Shown here piece after piece: positions 1 through 9,110 of a stretch of 60,948 bases of DNA. The notes under the pieces were generated by a model that was not told the origin of the DNA, did no database searches, and saw nothing but the letters and a program-made list of their open reading frames with translations. The stretch is from assembly GCA_905480485.1 (NCBI GenBank), contig CAJQQM010000013.1, forward strand, positions 1-60,948, in the 5' to 3' direction. Within the stretch, counting starts at the first letter, position 1, and the number at the start of each line of letters is the position of its first letter. Both the position numbers and the translations under genes were made by a program. The stretch is from an uncultured Aureispira sp. (GTDB taxonomy: Bacteria; Bacteroidota; Bacteroidia; Chitinophagales; Saprospiraceae).

Positions 1-13
1 AGTTCCAGCCAAA

Positions 14-382
14 ATGGAAAAGCAAATTTTGGAATTACTGTCTAATATATGTGTGGCAATACAACCACAAGGTATATTAGTGTTGAATCCCGGCTACGAT
101 GCTGTTCGTATGCTATATAGCATTGAAGCATCCCAAAAGAATGCTGTTACTATCAAAGGTATTCCCCTGCATGCAGCCTCCGAAAAAGAATTTGAAATAA
201 GCTGGGATGGCAAAAATATGCTTCTCAAGGGGTTTGGAGATAAAGACGCTGATATTATTTTGTATTTGCAAGCTGTTGAACAAGCCCAAGACTGGCCCAA
301 AAAAGCTTACGATGCTTTGAAGATATACGCCACAGCAGGTGAATTAGAGTATATGGGCGATGCATTTAATCGTTCTTTTTAG
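14..382 (+). CDS. Hypothetical small soluble protein (possibly 5'-truncated)
   Basis: A 122-residue product with no signal peptide, membrane segment or motif I can assign. It is moderately acidic with alternating hydrophobic stretches, which suggests a compact alpha/beta cytosolic domain. The reading frame stays open to the left edge of the window (Val-Pro-Ala-Lys would precede the Met), so the true start may lie upstream and the gene may be cut by the window. It ends 28 bases before ung on the same strand and may be cotranscribed with it. The function is unknown. Confidence 0.6.
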   Translation: MEKQILELLSNICVAIQPQGILVLNPGYDAVRMLYSIEASQKNAVTIKGIPLHAASEKEFEISWDGKNMLLKGFGDKDADIILYLQAVEQAQDWPKKAYDALKIYATAGELEYMGDAFNRSF

Positions 383-410
383 TCAACTTAAGCGATCAAG
401 TTAAAGGTCT

Positions 411-1094
411 ATGCGCTATCAAGTACCTTTTTTTAACAACCAATGGGACGAGCTTTTATCGGAGCAATTACCCCAAAAGTATTTTCAAAATATTATTGAT
501 TGTCTGAACAAAAGTTTGGATGAAAGCCTACAAATTTACCCACCAATAAACCAAACTTTTGCCGCATTAGAAGGCCTAAGACCAGCTGCTATTAAAGTTG
601 TTCTCTTGGGTCAAGACCCTTATCATGGGCCCGGACAAGCGCAGGGTTTGTCGTTTTCTGTTCCGAAAGATCAAAAAATTCCAGCTTCTTTGAGAAATGT
701 GTATAAAGAACTGAATCAGACGATTCCTTCCTTTAAACTACCCAATCACGGCAATCTACAACCTTGGTTTCATCAAGGTGTTTTATTACTCAATTCAATT
801 CTTACGGTCGAACATAAAAAAGCTGCTTCACATCGTAAAATTGGTTGGGAATTATTTACAGATGCAGTCATTCGCATCCTATCGAAAGAATATTCTGGTA
901 TTGTGTTTATGTTATGGGGCAAATATGCACAAAAAAAAGAAAGTCTGATTGCATCTAATAAGCACTTAGTATTGAAGGCTGCACATCCGTCTCCCTTGGC
1001 CAGAAACGCCTTTTTGGGTTGCAATCACTTTCGATTGGCCAATAACTTTTTAGAAGATAAGGGCCAAATACCTATAAATTGGAATTTAGATTGA
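411..1094 (+). CDS. ung: Uracil-DNA glycosylase (family 1)
   Basis: This enzyme removes uracil from DNA, the first step of base-excision repair, and acts in the cytoplasm. The 227-residue length is normal for the family. The water-activating loop GQDPYHGPGQAQGLSFSV lies near residues 67-84 with catalytic Asp69, and the DNA-intercalating HPSPLA motif with its catalytic His lies near residue 192. The upstream gene ends 28 bases before it. It ends at a TGA codon one base before the end of a minus-strand lipoprotein gene, so no separate terminator fits between them. This TGA, used as a genuine stop, also argues that the organism does not read TGA as Trp. Identification is secure. Confidence 0.97.
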   Translation: MRYQVPFFNNQWDELLSEQLPQKYFQNIIDCLNKSLDESLQIYPPINQTFAALEGLRPAAIKVVLLGQDPYHGPGQAQGLSFSVPKDQKIPASLRNVYKELNQTIPSFKLPNHGNLQPWFHQGVLLLNSILTVEHKKAASHRKIGWELFTDAVIRILSKEYSGIVFMLWGKYAQKKESLIASNKHLVLKAAHPSPLARNAFLGCNHFRLANNFLEDKGQIPINWNLD

Positions 1095-1095
1095 A

Positions 1096-1575
1096 TTAAT
1101 CGACGTGGTCGAGTATCAAAAAATACTCTGTGTGGGTGCCACCTCCTTTTCCAGCACCGCTAATTTTATCGACCGTACCGTAGTATAGGTGTTCTTGTTC
1201 ATCTTCAGGAACATCTATGCCCGAATAGTAGACAACTGTTTGTTCACCATCGTTAAAATCTATTGTTTGGTGTTTTTCGGGTGCACCGAACGGAGGAGGG
1301 TCTTTCATCATGTGTTGCATTGGCTGCTGCGTAATGCGACCTTTAAGCCATATTTTTTGACCCTGATAATCTTCCATATACATATCTTGGTCTAATTCAG
1401 AGTAAGCAGATTTGTCCAACGCATCAGACTTTATTTCGGTGGATTCAGTAACTGATTCTGTCTTAACAGCGGTGTTAGCTGACGGATCGTCTTGTTTGGT
1501 CTCAGATGTGGGAGTACAAGAAAACAAAAAAAATAGTACAAGCGATAGAAATAGAAATTGCTGAAAGAGGTTCAT
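1096..1575 (-). CDS. Putative lipoprotein, hypothetical
   Basis: I chose the ATG at 1575 rather than the longer frame that opens at 1629, because a lipoprotein signal peptide starts there (MNLFQQFLFLSLVLFFLFSC) and the extra 18 residues are not signal-like. Cleavage before the Cys of the LFSC lipobox would leave a mature protein with a Ser/Thr/Asp/Glu-rich linker of about 40 residues and a C-terminal domain of about 100. That domain begins with a segment resembling OB-fold/NfeD-like small domains (GQKIWLKGRITQQP), but I cannot name the family. It probably sits in the periplasm or at the membrane surface. It is tail-to-tail with ung, one base apart. Confidence 0.75.
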   Translation of the reverse strand: MNLFQQFLFLSLVLFFLFSCTPTSETKQDDPSANTAVKTESVTESTEIKSDALDKSAYSELDQDMYMEDYQGQKIWLKGRITQQPMQHMMKDPPPFGAPEKHQTIDFNDGEQTVVYYSGIDVPEDEQEHLYYGTVDKISGAGKGGGTHTEYFLILDHVD

Positions 1576-1707
1576 TATAGTATTTTTGGAGTAAAATGAA
1601 TTGAATCTAGCCCGAAGGGTATCTGTCATTAAAAGTATCTATTTTTTCTTTAAAAATAACAAAGCAGGGGTTGTTTTTCACAAAATGTAAGTTCCTGGCA
1701 TTATTAT

Positions 1708-1738
1708 TTTTATAAATGGCTATAAATTACTATCTTCG
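1708..1738 (+). promoter_or_regulatory. Probable rpsF operon promoter (near-consensus -7 box)
   Basis: TATCTTCG at 1731-1738 differs by one base from the Bacteroidota -7 consensus TAnnTTTG and lies 50 bases before rpsF. A T-rich block about 20 bases upstream takes the place of the usual TTTG. No CCG-bulge structure typical of an S6:S18 autoregulatory leader is apparent in the short leader. Confidence 0.45.
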
Positions 1739-1788
1739 CATTCGTTTTAAATTAAACAACATTTAATCATTTAAATTTTATTATTGTT

Positions 1789-2211
1789 ATGAGACAATAT
1801 GAAACTACCTTCATCATCGATCCCACGCTGTCAGGTGATGAAATTGGACAGACGGCTCAAATGTATGTTGATTTCCTCAAAAAAGAAGGATGTGAAATCA
1901 TACATTTAGACGAAAAAGGAATTATGCAATTAGCATATCCTATTAACAAAAGAACATCAGGTGCTTATTTTTGGCTAGAATACAAAGCTGCTATCGGGTC
2001 TGATGCAATTAGTCAAATGGAATTAGCGTTTCGTCGTGATGACAACGTTTTGAGGTATCTTACTGTCAAAGTTGACAAAAATCGCGCTCAGTACAACATC
2101 GATAAAAGAGCTGGTAAATTTGCTAAGAAAGCAGAAACAACTGAAGAGACTACTGAGAACTCAGAAAACAAAACTACTAAACCAAGCAAAGAAGCGAAGG
2201 TTGAGGGTTAG
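1789..2211 (+). CDS. rpsF: 30S ribosomal protein S6
   Basis: S6 binds the central domain of 16S rRNA as a heterodimer with S18, which is encoded by the next gene. The start MRQYETTFIIDPTLS and the core Y-P-I-N-K (residues about 50-55) and R-x-D-x-x-L-R-Y-L segments are characteristic. At 140 residues it carries a C-terminal tail of about 30 residues rich in Lys, Glu and Thr, as is common in Bacteroidota. It is the first gene of the conserved rpsF-rpsR-rplI operon, with 39 bases to rpsR. Confidence 0.97.
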   Translation: MRQYETTFIIDPTLSGDEIGQTAQMYVDFLKKEGCEIIHLDEKGIMQLAYPINKRTSGAYFWLEYKAAIGSDAISQMELAFRRDDNVLRYLTVKVDKNRAQYNIDKRAGKFAKKAETTEETTENSENKTTKPSKEAKVEG

Positions 2212-2250
2212 TATTCATCCATTTTTAAAATTAATGAAAAGCTATAAATC

Positions 2251-2517
2251 ATGGCAACTAGAGAAGATATAAAATTTTTAAGCAATCCTAAAATTGGCCA
2301 AAAGCGCAACAAATATTGCCGTTTTCGTCGATTCGGGATTAAATCAATTGATTACACGGATGTAGATTTTTTAATGAATTTCATCAACGACCAAGGTAAG
2401 ATTTTACCACGTCGTTTGACGGGGAATTCTTTGAAATATCAAAGAAAAGTTGCGACTGCGGTCAAACGTGCACGCCATTTAGCCCTATTGCCTTATGTTG
2501 CGGACAACATGAAGTAA
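2251..2517 (+). CDS. rpsR: 30S ribosomal protein S18
   Basis: A small basic ribosomal protein of 88 residues that pairs with S6 on the platform of the small subunit. The core Y-C-R-F-R followed by I-D-Y-T-D-V-D-F-L and the R-R-L-T-G-N motif are family signatures. The sequence between rpsF and rpsR is AT-rich and holds no terminator, consistent with one transcript. Confidence 0.97.
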   Translation: MATREDIKFLSNPKIGQKRNKYCRFRRFGIKSIDYTDVDFLMNFINDQGKILPRRLTGNSLKYQRKVATAVKRARHLALLPYVADNMK

Positions 2518-2564
2518 TCCATCCATTCACATTATTTAAAAATCTTGATAACATTTAATATATC

Positions 2565-3029
2565 ATGGAAATTATATTATTAAAAGATGTTGAGCATGTT
2601 GGAATGGCAAAGTCTTTAGTTAAAGTCAAAGCCGGACATGCCCGTAACTATTTAATCCCTCAAGGATTAGCCATCGTTGCTAATAAAGCCAACAAAAACA
2701 GCTTGATGCAAGAAATTTCTTTGCAAAAAGAACGTGCAGCTAAATTGCTCGAAGAAGCCAAAGCTTTGGCTGAATCAATGGCTTCTAAAACCATTAAGGT
2801 AGCTGCTAAAGCGGGTACTTCCGGCAAAATTTTTGGATCGGTTTCGACGATACAGTTAGCGAAGACGATCAACGAAGCGTTCAATATTGACATCAACAGA
2901 AAGCATATCAAATTGCCAGAAGATGTTAAAATGCTTGGTACGTACACAGCCACTGTTCATCTTCACAAAGAAGTTTTGGCTTCTGTGAAATTTGAAGTTT
3001 ACGACGATAAGAATGATAATGCGGAATAG
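2565..3029 (+). CDS. rplI: 50S ribosomal protein L9
   Basis: L9 bridges the base of the L1 stalk through an N-terminal and a C-terminal RNA-binding domain joined by a long helix. The signature G-x-A-R-N-Y-L-I-P-Q-G-L-A lies near residues 24-37. The helical linker follows at about 45-75, and the second domain contains the G-K-I-F-G-S-V motif. The 154-residue length is standard. It is the last gene of the ribosomal operon and is followed by a strong hairpin terminator. Confidence 0.97.
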   Translation: MEIILLKDVEHVGMAKSLVKVKAGHARNYLIPQGLAIVANKANKNSLMQEISLQKERAAKLLEEAKALAESMASKTIKVAAKAGTSGKIFGSVSTIQLAKTINEAFNIDINRKHIKLPEDVKMLGTYTATVHLHKEVLASVKFEVYDDKNDNAE

Positions 3030-3066
3030 GTTTTAGTATAAGCATAGCTTGTACACCGATTCTTTC

Positions 3067-3100
3067 AAAGTCCTTTCTCTTCAAGAGAAAGGACTTTTTT
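3067..3100 (+). terminator. Rho-independent terminator of the rpsF-rpsR-rplI operon
   Basis: A perfect 12-bp inverted repeat (AAGTCCTTTCTC at 3068-3079 with GAGAAAGGACTT at 3085-3096) encloses a 5-base loop and runs into a T tract. It lies between rplI and the convergent receptor gene. Confidence 0.88.
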
Positions 3101-3106
3101 AATGGG

Positions 3107-5620
3107 TTAAAAATGCCCTCTAAGCGTTACAATAACATTAATACCCGGTGCAGAAACTCCCGAACTATAAGGGCGATAGTGCCAATCTAATAAATTTTCG
3201 ACGGCTAAATTGATCGAAAACTTTGGATGTAATTTGAGGCTTGCATAAATATTGAAGGTAAACCAAGCCGGTGTACCTTCAGGCAAGGCTTTATCTAAAT
3301 TTTCTGAACTATTGTCCGAATAATTAGCTAGGCCTTTAGGGCCATTAAAACGGACATTAAAACGAGTTTGGAAAAGTTTACGTTTGTAAGCCAAATCAAA
3401 TTGCCCGTACAAAGGGGGGATATGCGCAAGTGGTTTGTTGACGGAAGCAGAAATGATTTCGCGACCGCGGATATAATTGATACCCATTTTAAGGAAAATC
3501 GCCTCACTGAATTCTATTTTTAGATTGGTACTAAAGCCCCATATAAAGGCTTGGCCTGCATTGCTGTTGGTAAATATTTGACGATAAGAACCATCGTAAT
3601 ACATCGTATCGGCATTGTTTAAACTGCCGGGTTGTTGCAAAATCGCATTGAATAGATGTGTGTAGAAAAAAGTTGAACTCAGCTGAACCTGCTTTTTAAA
3701 TTGCTTGGCGAGGGTTGCCTCAAAATTCAGGGCTTGTTCTGGTTTAATATTAGGATTAGGAATCGTTATGTTGTCTCCCTTAACGCGTATTTTACCAAAA
3801 TCATCAATATTAGGTGTCCGATAAGAAGAAGAAATAGCTGTATTGAATCTAAATTGTTGACCTAGGTCGGATGCTAGGGCAATACTTCCGGTCAGGGCGT
3901 GGTTGCTAGCGCTAATATTTTTGTATGGAAGACTGTAAAGTATGCTGTCTTCAAAATTAGCCGAAAGATTGGAATAAGCATACCGCATACCGGCTATTAT
4001 GTTGGCTTTTTTACTAATTTTATGTTTGTAACTTATATAGGCGCCAAAGGTGGACATATTGCTACCTCCATCAGGATAGCGTGTTCCAATACCACGGTTC
4101 GAAATACTGCCCGTTTCTATATTTTGTGTTTCTACCAGTGACAAAACTATGTTGTGGGTACCTTCTATGCCATATAAAAGTTTGGATTGTCTTGCCTTTT
4201 TTTTGCCAAATTTTTTGATAAAATCGGCATTCAGCGTCATTACATATACATTTTCTTGTTGTATCCGGCGCAAGGGGTCGTTAAACTTGCGGGTAATTCT
4301 GTCTTCATCAATTTTTTGAAATGCTGCTGTGATATTAGCATGGTTGAATAATAACAAACTGTCTTGATCAATTTTGGTGGTAAAAGCGGTAAAAAAACGT
4401 TGTTGAGGTCCATAAAACCATTCGGCATATTTAAAGGTTTGCTCTGTAATTTGTCCATTAGAGATGGTAACATCTCCGTCGGTCAACTGATCGTAACGCG
4501 GAATATTAGAAGTAGTAGAATATTGAAGATTGAATAAAAATTCTAAGCCTTTCTTGGGTACAAATCGAAGTTTCTGAATAGCATCGAGTTGATTGTACCG
4601 TGTCCCAACCTGTACATTAGGGTTTTCGTTGGCCGTAACCAAATCAGTGCTGTCGTTTCGGGTAGCATAAAAATAGCGATTAAACGCTAATTTCATATTC
4701 GGGCTGCTTTTTAGACGGCCTGCTCTTAAATCTTGAAAAGCGGCATAGGTAATACTTGTAAAGGAGGCTAATTTATCGTTGCCTACATTTAAGTCAGCGT
4801 GGACCGTTCCCTCTAAATTGGCGGTAGAAAAACGAGCATAAACATTGGCATCAAGGGGTTTGATATCCTTAGACCTAAGTTTGGGCGTTTTGGTATAATA
4901 GTGAACAACTCCCCCCAAAGCATCACTACCGTACATCACCGAACCAGGGCCGTGGTGTATTTCAATGGTTTCTAAAGCTGCATTATCGATGCTTATGGCA
5001 TTTTGTAGATGACCACTGCGGTAAATGGCATTGTTCATCCGTACTCCATCTACAACCAACAATACTTTGTTGGCTTCAAAACCTCTTATGATAGGACTGC
5101 CGCCACCCATTTGACTTTTTTGGAGAAATACCTCCCCACTTTGCATGAGGGCATCGGCGGATGTTTGCGGATTAAGCAATGCAATTTCTTTACGATTGAT
5201 TACGGTAACTTTGTTTGGGACTTCAGATAAGGGGATTTTTTCGTTCGTGGTGCCTTTGCCGCTTACTTCTATCATAGTGAGGAAGCCTTGCTGCATGATG
5301 ATTTTACCTTTATTAGCCCGAATCAAATGGATGTTTATTAATTGTTCACGGTATTGTATGCTGCTAATCATTATAGAGGCAGAAAAGGGAACATCTTTGA
5401 AGTATATTTCTCCATCGATAGAACTAAATTGGATACTTGAACTGTCGACTTGTCCTGTTTGGTCTACTATATAGGCTGCAGCACCTATTACCACAAAACC
5501 ATCCTCATCGCTTATTCGAAGGGTATCTGTGTACTGCGCCAGGCTTGTAAAACTAAAGCACAAAATGCAAAGGGCTAAACCGTAATTTAATAAACGAAAT
5601 GTTTTTGAATATAATTGCAT
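3107..5620 (-). CDS. TonB-dependent outer-membrane receptor with N-terminal carboxypeptidase-like domain
   Basis: An outer-membrane transporter energised by TonB-ExbBD. It has a signal peptide (residues 1-28, cleaved after SLA), a short beta-sandwich resembling carboxypeptidase regulatory domains (about 30-110), a plug domain (about 125-245) and a 22-strand-type barrel to the C terminus, ending in the aromatic residue Phe after VTLRGH. The plug has PIIRGFEANKVLLVVDGVRM and the HHGPGSVMYGSDALGGVV stretch. These resemble the subfamily often annotated as heme or hemoglobin receptors, but no heme-specific His pair can be confirmed, so the substrate is open. The 837-residue length is typical. The gene starts 39 bases after the histidine kinase gene and may be cotranscribed with it. 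Confidence 0.93.
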   Translation of the reverse strand: MQLYSKTFRLLNYGLALCILCFSFTSLAQYTDTLRISDEDGFVVIGAAAYIVDQTGQVDSSSIQFSSIDGEIYFKDVPFSASIMISSIQYREQLINIHLIRANKGKIIMQQGFLTMIEVSGKGTTNEKIPLSEVPNKVTVINRKEIALLNPQTSADALMQSGEVFLQKSQMGGGSPIIRGFEANKVLLVVDGVRMNNAIYRSGHLQNAISIDNAALETIEIHHGPGSVMYGSDALGGVVHYYTKTPKLRSKDIKPLDANVYARFSTANLEGTVHADLNVGNDKLASFTSITYAAFQDLRAGRLKSSPNMKLAFNRYFYATRNDSTDLVTANENPNVQVGTRYNQLDAIQKLRFVPKKGLEFLFNLQYSTTSNIPRYDQLTDGDVTISNGQITEQTFKYAEWFYGPQQRFFTAFTTKIDQDSLLLFNHANITAAFQKIDEDRITRKFNDPLRRIQQENVYVMTLNADFIKKFGKKKARQSKLLYGIEGTHNIVLSLVETQNIETGSISNRGIGTRYPDGGSNMSTFGAYISYKHKISKKANIIAGMRYAYSNLSANFEDSILYSLPYKNISASNHALTGSIALASDLGQQFRFNTAISSSYRTPNIDDFGKIRVKGDNITIPNPNIKPEQALNFEATLAKQFKKQVQLSSTFFYTHLFNAILQQPGSLNNADTMYYDGSYRQIFTNSNAGQAFIWGFSTNLKIEFSEAIFLKMGINYIRGREIISASVNKPLAHIPPLYGQFDLAYKRKLFQTRFNVRFNGPKGLANYSDNSSENLDKALPEGTPAWFTFNIYASLKLHPKFSINLAVENLLDWHYRPYSSGVSAPGINVIVTLRGHF

Positions 5621-5659
5621 GTATAGAATAGCGTCGTAATGTGAATGAAAGCCTGTGTT

Positions 5660-6844
5660 TTAGAGAACAGGTAGTTGGATTCTAAAAGTAGTTCCCTCGT
5701 CTACCACCGATTTGTGTACAAAAATTTTACCATTGTGGTATTTTTCGATAATTCTTTTGCAAAGGGATAGTCCCAAGCCCCAACCTCTTTTTTTGGTTGA
5801 ATAGCCTGGTAGAAAGACCGATTTAAATTTATTTTTGGGAATGCCTTTGCCACTGTCGCTAATATCTATAACGATATAGGATTCGAGTTGCAGCACGGAT
5901 GCTTTTATGGTCCCCTTGCCTTGCATAGAATCTAGGGCATTTTTAAGAAGGTTTTCAATTACCCAATCAAATAATAACGGATTAATCTTGGCTTCAAGAT
6001 ATTGCTTATCCATGTTTGCAGGAAAGTCAAAAACTATTTTTCTAGAAGCTCGTTGCGCCACGTATTGATAATGTTTGGCTAAGTTTTTATATATATTATG
6101 GGGCTCTAATTTGGGAATTGTCCCAATTTTCGAAAATCGGTCGGCTACTAATTTCAACAATTCAACATCAATATTCATTTCTTCACACATCATGTTGATT
6201 TGTTCATCCTCAGGGTACATGAGTTTGAAATTCTCTATCCATCCCATTAATGAGGTAATCGGGGTACCTAGTTGATGCGCCGTTTCTTTGGCCATGCCCA
6301 CCCAAACACGTTCTTGTTCTGCTTGTTTGTTAAAACTGAACGTAAAAAAAGAGATTAAAATGAGCATCCCTAAAATAGCAAACTGAAAATAAGGGAACCA
6401 TTCAAGGCTTGTAATTAAGGAAGATTGACGATAGAAAATATAATTTTTGATGTTTTCATCACCAATTTCAATAGGAACTTGTTTTTGTCTTAATTGCTCG
6501 ATTTCTTTTTTGAAAAATGAGCTATCGATAATGATATCTTTGTTGTTGTAATTACGGGCATCTAAAATTCGATAATATTCGTCGCACAGTATTACAGGGA
6601 TGTAACTGTTTTTCTCTTCAATCATAGAATGAAGGGTAAAATCGCAGTATTCATATTCAATATCGGTTGCCTCAACAAACTTTTTTTGGGCATCTGCCCA
6701 AAGCTGTATATTCTTTTGTTCGTCTAGTTTGAGCTGATTGGCTACCGTATTGGTATAAGAAATCGATGCAGCAACTACCAATAGAGAAATGATAATTAGC
6801 AAATAACGCCATCTAGTTCTTTCGTATAATCGTATGCCTCGCAT
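5660..6844 (-). CDS. Membrane sensor histidine kinase (orphan)
   Basis: A 394-residue inner-membrane kinase. TM1 spans about residues 13-33, the periplasmic sensor domain about 35-148 and TM2 about 149-171. The dimerisation/phosphoacceptor helix carries AKETAHQLGTPITSLMGW with His190, and the catalytic ATPase domain has the N box (NLLKNALDSM), the G1 box (DSGKGIP) and the G2 box (GWGLGLSL). There is no HAMP or PAS domain. All catalytic motifs are present, so it should be active. No response regulator gene adjoins it. The next gene downstream on the same strand is a TonB-dependent receptor 39 bases away, which suggests but does not prove a regulatory link to uptake. Confidence 0.93.
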   Translation of the reverse strand: MRGIRLYERTRWRYLLIIISLLVVAASISYTNTVANQLKLDEQKNIQLWADAQKKFVEATDIEYEYCDFTLHSMIEEKNSYIPVILCDEYYRILDARNYNNKDIIIDSSFFKKEIEQLRQKQVPIEIGDENIKNYIFYRQSSLITSLEWFPYFQFAILGMLILISFFTFSFNKQAEQERVWVGMAKETAHQLGTPITSLMGWIENFKLMYPEDEQINMMCEEMNIDVELLKLVADRFSKIGTIPKLEPHNIYKNLAKHYQYVAQRASRKIVFDFPANMDKQYLEAKINPLLFDWVIENLLKNALDSMQGKGTIKASVLQLESYIVIDISDSGKGIPKNKFKSVFLPGYSTKKRGWGLGLSLCKRIIEKYHNGKIFVHKSVVDEGTTFRIQLPVL

Positions 6845-6933
6845 GCAAATAGGTTTGGGAATTGCGCATTAAGTGGATAGCTTGATGGTATAAATAAAAC
6901 AGTCAAAAAAGTTGTCTTTTGCCTCCTTAAACA

Positions 6934-6941
6934 CAAAGTTA
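6934..6941 (-). promoter_or_regulatory. Possible -7 box of the histidine kinase gene
   Basis: On the minus strand the sequence reads TAACTTTG, an exact match to TAnnTTTG, about 90 bases upstream of the kinase ATG. I see no good TTTG element upstream of it, so this is a partial promoter match. Confidence 0.4.
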
Positions 6942-7025
6942 ATATTATTATCGAGGTGAAAAAAAAAAATAGGAACTAAGCCATCAATTAAAAGGTTAAT
7001 GGTTTGGACTTCAAAAGGACGAATC

Positions 7026-7057
7026 ATTGTAATAATTTTGTTTTTTGTTTATCTTTG
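7026..7057 (+). promoter_or_regulatory. yidC promoter (TTG / TATCTTTG)
   Basis: TATCTTTG at 7050-7057 exactly matches the Bacteroidota -7 box TAnnTTTG. A TTG at 7027-7029 lies 20 bases upstream, where the -33 element is expected. The yidC ATG follows about 58 bases downstream. Confidence 0.6.
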
Positions 7058-7115
7058 CCCTCATTAGGCCAAGGCTTAACTTTAGTAACGCACAAACACC
7101 AGGAAAGCTTACACA

Positions 7116-9059
7116 ATGAAATCAAACAATTCGACATTTACAGGAATTATGTTGTTGGTATTACTCTACCTTACTTATAATATAATGACCGCCCCAACGA
7201 AAGAAGAGTTGGAACAACAAGAAAAAGAAAAGCAAGCTCAACTAGATCTTTTAAACCAAAAAGATAGCCTAAGCCTGTTAGAGCAAAACAAGCAAAAAAG
7301 TTTGTTAGATAGCATTGCGAATGATTCTTCCCTCACAGAAGCTCAAAAAGATAGCTTATCCGCTCTGACGCTCAAAAACAATCAGTCAGAACTTTTCGGG
7401 CCATTTGGGTCTGCTGCCCAGGGTCAAACCGGTGTTTCCACCTTAGAAAATGATCAATTCAAAATCTTTTTTAGTCGCAAAGGAGGACATATCTCCAAAG
7501 TAGAAATTAAGGGGTTTTTGCAGTACAATCAAAAAACCGAAGACCCTTATGATAAAGAACCTTTAGTGTTGATGGACGATGCCCGCAACAAATTTGAATA
7601 TTATATTCCAATGACCGGGACTCCTAAGGGCGATATTTCTACAGCTGATTTGTATTTCGAACCAACGTTAAACGACAATACACTAAGCTTAAGAGCCTAT
7701 TCGGATGACAAAAGTAAATATATCGAGCAAAAGTATATTATTGCCGACAACTATGCCATAGAATACCAACTAAATCTAAAGGGGATCAACACCTTGATGC
7801 CAAGAGACAAAAAACTCGTCTTGCGCTGGGACAACTTTTTGAGAAAAATAGAAAAAAACCCCTATTATGAAGCGACGATGAGTACGGTTTATTACAAGAG
7901 CACGGATGATGATTTTGATTATTGTGACTGTCGAACTTCTGACAAAGAAGATTTAGAAAATCCAGTAGATTGGATTTCGCAATCACAACAGTTTTTTAAT
8001 AGTAGTTTATTTTCCAAAGAAGGGACTAAATTTAGTAATGCTAGTTTGATTACTAAAGTGGTAGACGAATCAGAAGATCATCTGAAAGAACTGTATTCAA
8101 TGGTCACCTTTGAAACAAAAGATAGTGATTTGGCTTCTTATGATATGCAATTTTATATCGGTCCGAATGATTATGATGAATTGGCATCGATGGGTAATTC
8201 TTTTGAACGGATTATTCCGTTTGGCTGGAGTATTTTTGGATTTATTAGCCGCTCTGTTATTCGCCCTATTTTTAATTTCTTTGCGTTATTTGTATCGAGT
8301 TATGGTCTAATTATTATCCTGCTCACTTTCTTGATTCGTTTGGCATTGTTCCCACTTCAATACAAAATGATTCTGAATGGGGTGAAAATGAGTGTTATTA
8401 AACCAGAAATGGAGGTAATGCGCAAAAAACACAAAGACGATCAGGCAGGCATGCAAGCTGCTCAAATGAAAATGTATCAGGAATATGGATTGAATCCTCT
8501 AGGTGGTTGCTTGCCGATGCTTCTGACGATGCCTATATGGATTGCCCTATATCGTTTCTTTCCCGCTTCAATTGATTTTAGGCAACAGTCTTTTTTGTGG
8601 GCAGACGATTTAGTAAGTTATGATTCTATTTTTGATTTTGGATATATTCCTTTCATCTATAATATATATGGCGATCATGTTAGTTTGTTTACGCTGTTGT
8701 GGATGATCTCTATGTTTGCCTTCTTGTGGTATAATTCCAAACACATGGATATGACCGCTAGTGCTGGCCCGAACATGAAAATGATGAAAATAATGCAGTA
8801 TTCTTTTCCTGTTCTATTCTTCTTTGCCCTAAATAGTTGGGCTGCAGGTTTGACAGCATATATGTTGTTTTCTAATCTTCTTAATATATCTCAAACCTTT
8901 ATTACCAAAAATATTTTGATTGATAAAGACAAATTGAGGGCCGGGATGCTTGATAATAAAAAGAATTTTAAAGCCAAACCTCAAACAGGGTTTATGGCTA
9001 AATATCAACAGATACTCAAAGAACAGCAAGCACAAGAAAAGAAGAAGAAAAATAAATAA
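7116..9059 (+). CDS. yidC: Membrane protein insertase YidC
   Basis: YidC inserts and folds inner-membrane proteins, alone or with SecYEG. At 647 residues it has the architecture of Gram-negative YidC. It has an N-terminal TM segment (about 9-26), a charged coiled linker rich in Gln, Lys and Ser (about 30-90), and a large periplasmic beta domain (to about 365). The conserved five-TM core at the C terminus (about 375-610) includes the R-L-A-L-F-P-L-Q-Y-K start of the hydrophilic-groove region and the N-P-L-G-G-C-L-P segment. The C-terminal tail is Lys-rich. The gene is monocistronic, with its own promoter and a strong terminator. Confidence 0.97.
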   Translation: MKSNNSTFTGIMLLVLLYLTYNIMTAPTKEELEQQEKEKQAQLDLLNQKDSLSLLEQNKQKSLLDSIANDSSLTEAQKDSLSALTLKNNQSELFGPFGSAAQGQTGVSTLENDQFKIFFSRKGGHISKVEIKGFLQYNQKTEDPYDKEPLVLMDDARNKFEYYIPMTGTPKGDISTADLYFEPTLNDNTLSLRAYSDDKSKYIEQKYIIADNYAIEYQLNLKGINTLMPRDKKLVLRWDNFLRKIEKNPYYEATMSTVYYKSTDDDFDYCDCRTSDKEDLENPVDWISQSQQFFNSSLFSKEGTKFSNASLITKVVDESEDHLKELYSMVTFETKDSDLASYDMQFYIGPNDYDELASMGNSFERIIPFGWSIFGFISRSVIRPIFNFFALFVSSYGLIIILLTFLIRLALFPLQYKMILNGVKMSVIKPEMEVMRKKHKDDQAGMQAAQMKMYQEYGLNPLGGCLPMLLTMPIWIALYRFFPASIDFRQQSFLWADDLVSYDSIFDFGYIPFIYNIYGDHVSLFTLLWMISMFAFLWYNSKHMDMTASAGPNMKMMKIMQYSFPVLFFFALNSWAAGLTAYMLFSNLLNISQTFITKNILIDKDKLRAGMLDNKKNFKAKPQTGFMAKYQQILKEQQAQEKKKKNK

Positions 9060-9061
9060 GT

Positions 9062-9095
9062 AAAAAGGCCCGAAGCATTGCTTCGGGCCTTTTTT
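9062..9095. terminator. Bidirectional terminator between yidC and the polyamine fusion gene
   Basis: A 10-bp GC-rich perfect inverted repeat (GGCCCGAAGC / GCTTCGGGCC) is flanked by five A on the left and a T run on the right, so it can end transcripts arriving from both strands. The two genes are convergent. Confidence 0.9.
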
Positions 9096-9110
9096 GTAAG
9101 CGGTTTTTAG

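Noticed and set aside
1740-1788. S6:S18 autoregulatory leader before rpsF
   Set aside because: The leader is short and AT-rich and lacks the CCG-bulge hairpin that such leaders need.
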